Part shown: positions 24,908-32,103 of the stretch, piece after piece | Numbering within the stretch: position 1 is the first letter of the stretch | Layout of the letters: the number at the start of each line of letters is the position of its first letter | Origin: Candidatus Equicola stercoris | Lineage (GTDB): Bacteria > Bacteroidota > Bacteroidia > Bacteroidales > Bacteroidaceae | Length of the DNA stretch: 33,677 bases | Direction: 5' to 3' | NCBI GenBank assembly: GCA_018065415.1 | Contig: JAGHTI010000082.1 | Span: forward strand, 1 to 33,677 | Notes under the pieces: model-generated | The model's input: only the letters and a program-made list of their open reading frames with translations | Told to the model about the DNA's origin: nothing | Database searches by the model: none | Translations under genes and position numbers: made by a program

Positions 24908-26159
24908 ATTTCTTGAATATGACACAAGCATTATGCCCACCAAAACCAAATGTATTACTTGCCGCAGCATGAATAGGCCGTCTTTTTGCCTTATTGAAAG
25001 TGAAATCGAGACCATAATCAATGTTCTCGTCTTCATCACCATCTTCATGATTTATTGTCGGAGGTACCACATCATTGTGCACTGCCAGTACCGTAAACAT
25101 TGCCTCTATCGCTCCAGCTCCTCCAAGTAGATGTCCTGTCATAGACTTCGTAGAACTTATACTCAGTTTGTAAGCCGCATCACCGAAGACTTCTTTGATA
25201 GCCTTTATTTCAGCAATATCGCCAAGTCCAGTACTTGTGCCATGGACATTGATATAGTCTATGTCTGATGGTTGTAGGTTTGCATCGTTTAATGCTTCAT
25301 TCATTACCTGCACAGCACCCAATCCTTCTGGATGAGGAGCAGAAATATGGTATGCATCTGCGCTCATACCTGCACCCACCATCTCTGCATATATCTTTGC
25401 ACCACGAGCCTTTGCGTGTTCCAATTCTTCAAGGATAAGACAAGCACCACCTTCACCCATAACAAAGCCGTCACGACTTTTAGAGAATGGACGTGAAGCA
25501 TGCTCTGGGTCATCATTCCTTGTGGATAGTGCATGCATAGAGTTGAAACCACCGACAGCACATTCACATATTGCATTTTCAGCACCTCCGCTCACCATGA
25601 CATCCGCCTTTCCCAACCGTATCAAATTAAATGAATCGGCAATAGCATGCGATGATGATGCACAGGCGGAAGACGTAGCATAATTAGGACCTCGGAAACC
25701 ATATTTGATACTGATATCTCCGGCAGCCATACTTACTATAGTCTTTACAATAAAGAAAGGGCTGTATTTCGGACCGTTTTCCTTATCTGCCTCATAGTCC
25801 TGCACTTCATGTTGGAAAGAGGTTACTCCACCGATACCGGTACCTATCACCACTCCAACTCTTGACTTGTCGATAGTTTCCAAATCTATACCTGAATCTT
25901 TCACAGCCTCGTCAGCAGCAATCATTGCATACTGGCAATATGAATCCATACTACGAAGCTCCTTACGATCAAGATATTGGCTCACATCCAAACCTTTAAC
26001 TTCGCAGGCAAATTTGGTTTTAAATAAGTCTGTATTGAACTTTGTTATCGGAGCAGCACCGCTTTTACCGGCAACGATATTCGCCCATGTGGTAGGTACA
26101 TCATTTCCCAAAGCAGTAACGGTGCCAAGACCGGTAACGACAACTCTTTTTAATTCCAT
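24900..26159 (-). CDS. fabF: 3-oxoacyl-ACP synthase II
   Basis: A 419-residue condensing enzyme of type II fatty acid synthesis, extending acyl-ACP with malonyl-ACP. The thiolase-fold catalytic triad is visible: cysteine in TSSACASSSHA, histidine in NVHGTSTGLGD and histidine in STKSMTGHLLGGAG. The C-terminal FGFGGHNACVIFKK is typical. The start MELKRVVVTGLGTVT matches FabF proteins. It follows acpP by 12 nt and overlaps rnc by 8 nt. Confidence 0.97.
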   Translation of the reverse strand: MELKRVVVTGLGTVTALGNDVPTTWANIVAGKSGAAPITKFNTDLFKTKFACEVKGLDVSQYLDRKELRSMDSYCQYAMIAADEAVKDSGIDLETIDKSRVGVVIGTGIGGVTSFQHEVQDYEADKENGPKYSPFFIVKTIVSMAAGDISIKYGFRGPNYATSSACASSSHAIADSFNLIRLGKADVMVSGGAENAICECAVGGFNSMHALSTRNDDPEHASRPFSKSRDGFVMGEGGACLILEELEHAKARGAKIYAEMVGAGMSADAYHISAPHPEGLGAVQVMNEALNDANLQPSDIDYINVHGTSTGLGDIAEIKAIKEVFGDAAYKLSISSTKSMTGHLLGGAGAIEAMFTVLAVHNDVVPPTINHEDGDEDENIDYGLDFTFNKAKRRPIHAAASNTFGFGGHNACVIFKKYE

Positions 26160-26171
26160 TCAAAAAGAGTA

Positions 26172-26408
26172 TTAAGCCTTATTCTCTTCAATATACTTGA
26201 TAGCTTCAGCTACCGTTGAAATTTTTTCAGCCTGATCGTCAGGAATAGAAATTCCAAACTCTTTTTCAAATTCCATTATCAACTCAACTGTGTCTAGTGA
26301 ATCAGCACCAAGGTCATTAGTAAAACTTGCTTCTGGCTTAACTTCTGCTTCATCAACACCAAGTTTCTCTACGATAATCTCTTTTACTTTCTTTTCAATT
26401 TCTGACAT
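26172..26408 (-). CDS. acpP: Acyl carrier protein
   Basis: A 78-residue acidic carrier of growing acyl chains. The phosphopantetheine attachment serine is in [17 protein letters not shown]. Length and the acidic four-helix pattern are standard. It is the first gene of the acpP-fabF-rnc-GH3 run. I found no clean TAnnTTTG promoter in the 158 nt upstream, which instead hold a 9-bp inverted repeat (26528-26556). Confidence 0.98.
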   Translation of the reverse strand: MSEIEKKVKEIIVEKLGVDEAEVKPEASFTNDLGADSLDTVELIMEFEKEFGISIPDDQAEKISTVAEAIKYIEENKA

Positions 26409-26527
26409 AATTTTTCGTTTTAAATGTTAATAATTATCTTTATTTTGTCTTTTTTCAAACAAACCGAATGCAAAGAAACAATAAAAAGTTCACTTATACA
26501 AACTTTTATATATAAAAAAGGTACTTT

Positions 26528-26556
26528 TTTGCACAATTATGCTATGTTTGTGCAAA
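26528..26556. repeat. Perfect 9-bp inverted repeat upstream of acpP
   Basis: TTTGCACAA (26528-26536) and TTGTGCAAA (26548-26556) are exact inverted copies separated by 11 nt. It lies between the end of the RNase HI gene (stop at 26567) and acpP, about 120 nt before the acpP start. On the minus strand it is followed by an A run, not T, so it is not a standard intrinsic terminator; a regulator binding site or mRNA-end structure is possible. On the plus strand TATGTTTG at 26543-26550 resembles a -7 box but no gene follows. Confidence 0.5.
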
Positions 26557-26566
26557 GAGAAGACAA

Positions 26567-26974
26567 TCATTTTCTACCAAAATCAGCAGGAATCTCCCCA
26601 TATTCCTTCGTATCCCACTTCTGAATGTCGGGCATCTTCTTGCTGTTTTCGCGCAACCATTTTTCTGCACGTGCAATGAGCAGATGCACCTGTTCTGTTT
26701 TCTCCGTACGTTCCAACTGCGTCTTTGCTCTCTTGTTTCTCACCCATGCCAAGGCACTGATGCTATCACTATATATGGCATAGTCCGTAATACCTTTCTT
26801 CTGCATTAGTGCTGCGGCATGTACTATGGCAAGAAACTCCCCTATGTTATTCGTACCCCATATAGGTCCGAAATGAAACACTTGTCGTCCTGTTGCCAAA
26901 TCGACTCCGCGATATTCCATCTGCCCAGGATTACCGCTACAAGCAGCATCTACACACCATGCATTATCTACCAT
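26567..26974 (-). CDS. Minimal RNase HI-type ribonuclease
   Basis: A 135-residue RNase H-fold protein that should cleave RNA in RNA-DNA hybrids. All four catalytic acids are visible: D9 (VDAACSGNPG), E46 (NNIGEFLAI), D70 (YSDS) and D131 (PADFGRK). The sequence resembles the C-terminal half of Bacteroidetes viroplasmin-type RNase HI proteins, which normally carry an N-terminal hybrid-binding domain of about 50 residues; that domain is absent and argS ends 3 nt upstream, leaving no room for it. It is probably co-transcribed with argS. Confidence 0.85.
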   Translation of the reverse strand: MVDNAWCVDAACSGNPGQMEYRGVDLATGRQVFHFGPIWGTNNIGEFLAIVHAAALMQKKGITDYAIYSDSISALAWVRNKRAKTQLERTEKTEQVHLLIARAEKWLRENSKKMPDIQKWDTKEYGEIPADFGRK

Positions 26975-26977
26975 CTT

Positions 26978-28756
26978 TTACATCCTCTCTGGCACTTCGA
27001 TACCGAGCATATCCATACCACTCTTTATTATCTTTGCTACATTACGCGCAATGACAAGACGCAGCTGCTGTGTCTTACCATCCACATCTTTCAATATCGG
27101 GCAGTCATGATAGAACTGATTGAAACTTTTTGTCAGTTCGTAACAGTAGTTGGCTATACAACTCGGATTATAGTCTTTTCCCGCCTGTACTATCACCGCA
27201 GGATATTCATTCATCATCTGTATGAGAGCCGTCTCCTTCTCATTCAGCATAGCATCAGCAGAGACATCCAGTATGATATGCTGTTCTTTAGCCTTGCGCA
27301 AAATGCTACGAATACGCGCATAAGTATATTGTATAAAAGGACCCGTATTTCCATTGAAATCAATGCTTTCTTCTGGATTAAAGAGCATATTCTTACGAGC
27401 ATCTACCTTGAGGATAAAATACTTCAAAGCTCCGAGTCCTACGATACGGGCAATTTCGCTTCTTTCCTCTTCCGTCATATCATCAAACTTTCCAGTTTCA
27501 TCGCTAATCTTTCGAGCATTCTCTATCATACTCGAAATAAGATCATCAGCATCAACCACGGTACCTTCTCTTGACTTCATCTTACCATTAGGCAGTTCCA
27601 CCATTCCATAAGAGAAATGCACCAAATCCTTACCCCATTTAAAACCAAGTTTATCCAGTAGCAGAGAAAGTACTTGGAAATGATAGTTCTGCTCGTTGCC
27701 GACAACATATATCATCTTGTCAATTGGATAATCCCTAAAACGCAATGTTGCGGTACCAATATCCTGTGTCATATACACCGACGTACCATCACTCCTCAAT
27801 AGCAGTTTTTCATCAAGACCATCTTTCGTAAGGTCTGCCCATACGCTACCATCATCCTTCCTGAAAAAGATACCTTGTCTTAGGCCCTCCTCCACTTTTT
27901 CTTTCCCCACGAGGTAAGTGTTGCTCTCATAGTATATCTTATCAAAGTCCACACCTAGAGCCTTGTATGACTCGTCAAAGCCGGCATAGACCCAACCATT
28001 CATCTTTGTCCATAGTGCCCGCACATTAGCATCGTTATTTTCCCATTTCACCAACATTTCGCGGGCTTCCTTCATTAGTTCTGTCTCTGGAATTTCCTCC
28101 GTTCCCAAATGTGTTTTAAGAGCAACCTCCTGTTCCTTGTTTTTTTTATCAAAAAGCACATAATAATCACCGATGAGATGATCGCCTTTCTTTCCTGAAG
28201 ATTCTGGAGTTTCACCATTTCCCCATTTCTGCCAAGCAAGCATAGACTTGCAGATATGTATTCCACGGTCATTGACGATATTTGTCTTCACCACGTTACA
28301 GCCATTAGCCTCCATTATCTTTGCCAACGACCACCCGAGCAAATTGTTTCTCACATGTCCAAGATGTAGAGGTTTGTTTGTGTTTGGAGAAGAATACTCC
28401 ACCATCACCAAAGGCTGTTTATCTTTTGCTTTCACACATCTTCCAAACTCGTCATCTGCATCTATAGTCTTCAACACGTCTATCATCGAAGAGTCCGAGA
28501 TAACAAGGTTCAAAAATCCTTTTACAACATTGAATTTATCAACATTGTCATCGTTCTGTACGAGCCATTCACCTATCTCCTGTGCCGTTTGTTCAGGTGC
28601 CTTGTGAGACATCTTCAAAAAAGGAAAAACCATTAGAGTCACATTACCCTCAAACTCTTTCCTTGTCTTCTGTAAAGAAACGGAAGAAGCCTCAACATCT
28701 GCACCATACAATATCTTTATAGCCTTTACAATACTCGCAAGCAGTTCCTTTTCCAT
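26978..28756 (-). CDS. argS: Arginyl-tRNA synthetase
   Basis: A 592-residue class I synthetase charging tRNA-Arg. The N-terminal Add1 domain covers about residues 1-110. The HIGH-type motif is HLGH in NTNKPLHLGHVRNN, and the KMSKS region has the ArgRS form MKSREGTVVDADD. The C-terminal anticodon-binding DALR domain starts around residue 475 (IQYTYARIRSILRKA) and ends GIEVPERM. Complete and of normal length. Its own promoter lies at 28782-28812 and the RNase HI gene follows after 3 nt. Confidence 0.97.
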   Translation of the reverse strand: MEKELLASIVKAIKILYGADVEASSVSLQKTRKEFEGNVTLMVFPFLKMSHKAPEQTAQEIGEWLVQNDDNVDKFNVVKGFLNLVISDSSMIDVLKTIDADDEFGRCVKAKDKQPLVMVEYSSPNTNKPLHLGHVRNNLLGWSLAKIMEANGCNVVKTNIVNDRGIHICKSMLAWQKWGNGETPESSGKKGDHLIGDYYVLFDKKNKEQEVALKTHLGTEEIPETELMKEAREMLVKWENNDANVRALWTKMNGWVYAGFDESYKALGVDFDKIYYESNTYLVGKEKVEEGLRQGIFFRKDDGSVWADLTKDGLDEKLLLRSDGTSVYMTQDIGTATLRFRDYPIDKMIYVVGNEQNYHFQVLSLLLDKLGFKWGKDLVHFSYGMVELPNGKMKSREGTVVDADDLISSMIENARKISDETGKFDDMTEEERSEIARIVGLGALKYFILKVDARKNMLFNPEESIDFNGNTGPFIQYTYARIRSILRKAKEQHIILDVSADAMLNEKETALIQMMNEYPAVIVQAGKDYNPSCIANYCYELTKSFNQFYHDCPILKDVDGKTQQLRLVIARNVAKIIKSGMDMLGIEVPERM

Positions 28757-28781
28757 AAAAATGTTCTATTTTTTCTGTTTA

Positions 28782-28812
28782 CAAAGTTACGAAAAACTGC
28801 GGAGAATGCAAA
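28782..28812 (-). promoter_or_regulatory. argS promoter
   Basis: Minus strand TTTG at 28812-28809, spacer of 19 nt, TAACTTTG at 28789-28782. Initiation near 28775 gives a leader of about 19 nt. It separates argS from the receptor operon upstream. Confidence 0.68.
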
Positions 28813-28893
28813 ATTTATTTCTTTTACGCTCAAAAAGATATGGTAAAGACTATAGTGCTAATATATCTACGAGTTGGTTTTGATGTATGATAA

Positions 28894-31233
28894 TTAGAAG
28901 TTAAATTTAACATTACAGATAATACTGCGCCCTTGTCCTGGCACTCCACGCATAAGTTGTCCGCCACTGATATAGTCGGTATCAAGAAGATTGTGTACAT
29001 CAAGAGACAAGTCTAAGCCAAATGGTGAACACCATTCTGCTCCCAAACCAACGACAGCATACGCATCCTGCATCTCAGTAAGGATAATTGTAGGGTCTAT
29101 AATCTTCTTCACAATATCGTTTTGCATACATTCTACCTCTGACTGGAAATGCACGTTAGCACGTACCCAGAAATCACCTGCAGTCTTCATAGAATAGAAC
29201 TTCTGCGCAGCTGTGAGGTTGAGCAGGAATTTCGGCACATTGTTCATCTTGTCATTTTCTGATGAGAAGTTTTCCACGCGGAATGGATGTTGGAATGTAA
29301 AGTTGAGGTTTGCTATCGTTCTGTCCGTAGTATATTGAACAGTATTCTCAATTCCTCCCATATTGATGTTTCCTGCATTACTGAAAGTGGTCGCACCACC
29401 TTGATTGTAATAAACGAGACCTTTAACCATATTATAGAAGGCGTTTATCTCGTAGGTGAGATGCAATTTTCTCCAGTTGAAGTTTGCACCGACCTGGAAG
29501 GCATCCATCTTTTCCGAATCAAGATTTTCTCCACCAGAGAAGATACTTATATATGAACCGCGATAGAAGAGCGGTGCATCTACGAATGAATGCGAGTATC
29601 CACCCTTGAAACTTAGTACATCATTGGCAAGCCAGATGAGTGATACACGTGGCGAATATGTATTGATGCGTCTATCGTCTTGACGTATCTTATGATCAAA
29701 ACGTATGCCACCGTTGAAGATAAGCCTCTTGGTAAAGTTGTGTTTCAACTGGAAGAACGCAGACAGCGTATGTTCCGAATTTTCGTTGAAGACCGTGTTT
29801 ATGGTATTGTTGATCTGAGAAAAGTCAGCTCCTAATTTCAATTCTGCATTAGAAAAGACAAATGACTCATACTGAAGTCCAAAGAGCATGGAGCCGTACA
29901 TATTATTTCCCAATTGGTAATTATATCCTCCGTTTGCTGTTGCTCCGAGACTATAGTCCTCCCATCCGATGACCTGTATTACACCTCGTGTCTTTACTGA
30001 CGGGATGCCCAACATACTTGCCAGATATGCTGCTATCATATAGTCAACGGTATCACCGAGTGAATTATATATCTGTATGCGTTCTTTAGCCAAAAAAGCA
30101 GATGCAGAGAATGAGAAGTCACCCCATGTCTTGTTATAATCTAAATCAGCACGTACTAACGACTGTGAAAATCCTGGTTTTTCTCCACTCTGCGGATGAT
30201 AAGCGTCATAAGTGAAATGATCGTCAAGACCTATGAGGTTATAAAAAGGTACCGTCTTTGAATACTGTCCTATCAGAGATATCTTAAAATCCCCCCAACG
30301 AATCTTGCCACCGAACTCATAAGACGGCTGACTGTTATAACCACCCACATAATGTGTAACACCGCTTAAATTGCGTTTTTCTCCGTCTGCAGTATATATG
30401 GAGCCCCATGCCATAACATCCGTCATGAGGTTACCCTTACCAAACATTGCCGCTCCACCGTATGTATCAAAACTGCCGGCACGTGCAGCAAGTCTTCCGC
30501 CATCAATGTCGCTACCCGACTTCGTGATAATGTTCACTACTGCCGTCAATGCCACATTACCATACAAGGATGATGCAGGACCACGCAATACTTCTATTTG
30601 CTTTATCTTATTCAAGTCATGACGATAGTCGAAAGCCACGGCATTTGTGGTGGCACTATTTAGACGATGTCCGTCAACCATTACCAACACCGTCTCCTGT
30701 GCCAAGCCATACACACCGCGCATGGCGATATTCTGCTCAAGGCTTCCTATCTGCGACATACCCGGTACATAGAGCATCAATACATCATTGAGAGAGTTGG
30801 CACCAGAAGCACGTATCATCTCTTCCGTAATCAATGTAATCGGCACTGGTACTTCCTCGATGGATTCATTCATTCGTGACGCTGTACTTACTGTTGCCTG
30901 TCCTTTTTTCAAGCGTTCTATTATGTCAATAAAACGCGGAGAGTCATTATAGGCCGTATAATATGGATCAAGGGCCAACAATTTTCCTGCATAGTTTTCC
31001 GCCTTTTCCTGTTCATCTTGATTAAGACTGCTCAATGCAAGGAGACGGTATGCCTGAACGAGTTTTTCTCCCTTTGTCTTATGCACGAGAGACAACAGAA
31101 TAGAATCTGCCTGCTGGAAATGTCCCAAGTCATACGCCTTGGCTGCCATGTCAAAATCCTCATTTTCCTGCGCTTTTACAGATGTAGAAAAAAACGCAAA
31201 GAATATAAGTACAAAATATAATACTTGTTTCAT
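28894..31233 (-). CDS. TonB-dependent receptor with TPR-like N-terminal domain
   Basis: A 779-residue outer-membrane receptor. The signal peptide ends about residue 21 (VKAQ). Residues about 25-110 form a TPR-like helical domain (AAKAYDLGHFQQADSILLSL, AENYAGKLLALDPYY) in place of the carboxypeptidase-like or STN domain usual in Bacteroidetes receptors. The plug (about 120-240) has VPVPITLITEEMI, NSLNDVLMLYVPGM and VLRGPASSLYG. The beta-barrel fills the rest and ends with aromatic NVKFNF. It would import or sense a small ligand using TonB energy; the ligand is unknown and no SusD partner is present. The gene follows the soluble sensor kinase by 6 nt, so transport and signalling look coupled. 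Confidence 0.87.
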   Translation of the reverse strand: MKQVLYFVLIFFAFFSTSVKAQENEDFDMAAKAYDLGHFQQADSILLSLVHKTKGEKLVQAYRLLALSSLNQDEQEKAENYAGKLLALDPYYTAYNDSPRFIDIIERLKKGQATVSTASRMNESIEEVPVPITLITEEMIRASGANSLNDVLMLYVPGMSQIGSLEQNIAMRGVYGLAQETVLVMVDGHRLNSATTNAVAFDYRHDLNKIKQIEVLRGPASSLYGNVALTAVVNIITKSGSDIDGGRLAARAGSFDTYGGAAMFGKGNLMTDVMAWGSIYTADGEKRNLSGVTHYVGGYNSQPSYEFGGKIRWGDFKISLIGQYSKTVPFYNLIGLDDHFTYDAYHPQSGEKPGFSQSLVRADLDYNKTWGDFSFSASAFLAKERIQIYNSLGDTVDYMIAAYLASMLGIPSVKTRGVIQVIGWEDYSLGATANGGYNYQLGNNMYGSMLFGLQYESFVFSNAELKLGADFSQINNTINTVFNENSEHTLSAFFQLKHNFTKRLIFNGGIRFDHKIRQDDRRINTYSPRVSLIWLANDVLSFKGGYSHSFVDAPLFYRGSYISIFSGGENLDSEKMDAFQVGANFNWRKLHLTYEINAFYNMVKGLVYYNQGGATTFSNAGNINMGGIENTVQYTTDRTIANLNFTFQHPFRVENFSSENDKMNNVPKFLLNLTAAQKFYSMKTAGDFWVRANVHFQSEVECMQNDIVKKIIDPTIILTEMQDAYAVVGLGAEWCSPFGLDLSLDVHNLLDTDYISGGQLMRGVPGQGRSIICNVKFNF

Positions 31234-31239
31234 ATTCTC

Positions 31240-32103
31240 TTACTTTACCGTTTTTACAGGGATGATAAATGTAAATGCCGAGCCCTTGCCTTCTTCGGAC
31301 TCTATATTTACCTGCCCATTATGATTTTTTGTAATTATCTCACGCATGATACCCATTCCTAAGCCTGTACCCTTACCTACAGGTTTCGTTGTGTAGAAGT
31401 TTTCAAAAATACGTGTTTTCACTTCTTCTGACATCCCCATACCATTATCGGCAATACGTATTGTCAAAGATGCAGGTGACACGGTCGTATCAAGTTCCAC
31501 CTTTACATCTATCGTTGGCGTATAATCCGTTGAATCTGCAAGATTCCTCTTTTCTTCTACCGTATAGCAGGCGTTATTCATAATATTAAGAACTGCACGA
31601 CTTAGATCCTGCGGAATGACCATTACCTTTGGCATATTCTCTTGATATTCCTCATGTATTGACACATTGAATTCTTTATTATTCGCTCTTACAGCATGAT
31701 AACTGAGCCACACATATTCATGAACCAACTGCTCAATGTCAACAGGAAGAAATTCACCTGATTTACCTCTACTTTGCAGAAGAATACCTCGTATGATACT
31801 GATTGCACGTTCTCCATGTTCCTGTATCTTGCCAAGGTTTTCTCTGAGGTCATCAGCGATATCCTGCATGTCCGCTGCATCATCTTCGTCAAGACGGTCA
31901 GCACAGTCTGACACAATGTCCTCCAGATCTTCAAGGAGTTTGACCGAGAGTTTGCTGAAATTGATAACAAAGTTAAGTGGATTCTGAACCTCATGTGCAA
32001 TACCCGCACTCAATGTTCCCAATGAAGCCAACTTCTCTTGTTGCTGCAGTTTTTCCTGCATATCACTAAGTTGCTGTTTTAGTTCTTCTATATTATCCAT
32101 CAT
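31240..32103 (-). CDS. Soluble histidine kinase without sensor domain
   Basis: A 287-residue cytosolic protein: a short coiled coil (residues 4-25), then a DHp domain with the phospho-acceptor H37 in GIAHEVQNPLNF, then an ATPase domain with N box VLNIMNNACYTV, G1 IADNGMGM, F box IFENFYTTK and G2 KGTGLGMGI. All kinase motifs are intact, but there is no membrane segment, PAS, GAF or other input domain. Its start overlaps the stop of the upstream sensor gene (ATGA), and its DHp/ATPase region resembles that of the neighbour. No response regulator is visible in the window. It may take its input from the membrane neighbour by heterodimerising; that is inference. Confidence 0.88.
   Translation of the reverse strand: MMDNIEELKQQLSDMQEKLQQQEKLASLGTLSAGIAHEVQNPLNFVINFSKLSVKLLEDLEDIVSDCADRLDEDDAADMQDIADDLRENLGKIQEHGERAISIIRGILLQSRGKSGEFLPVDIEQLVHEYVWLSYHAVRANNKEFNVSIHEEYQENMPKVMVIPQDLSRAVLNIMNNACYTVEEKRNLADSTDYTPTIDVKVELDTTVSPASLTIRIADNGMGMSEEVKTRIFENFYTTKPVGKGTGLGMGIMREIITKNHNGQVNIESEEGKGSAFTFIIPVKTVK

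Noticed and set aside
24908..25048. N-terminal extension of RNase III by 47 residues
   Set aside because: The extra residues are encoded within fabF in another frame, and RNase III proteins begin close to the MNNLIDKL start. The 8-nt overlap start at 24907 is the ordinary coupling solution.
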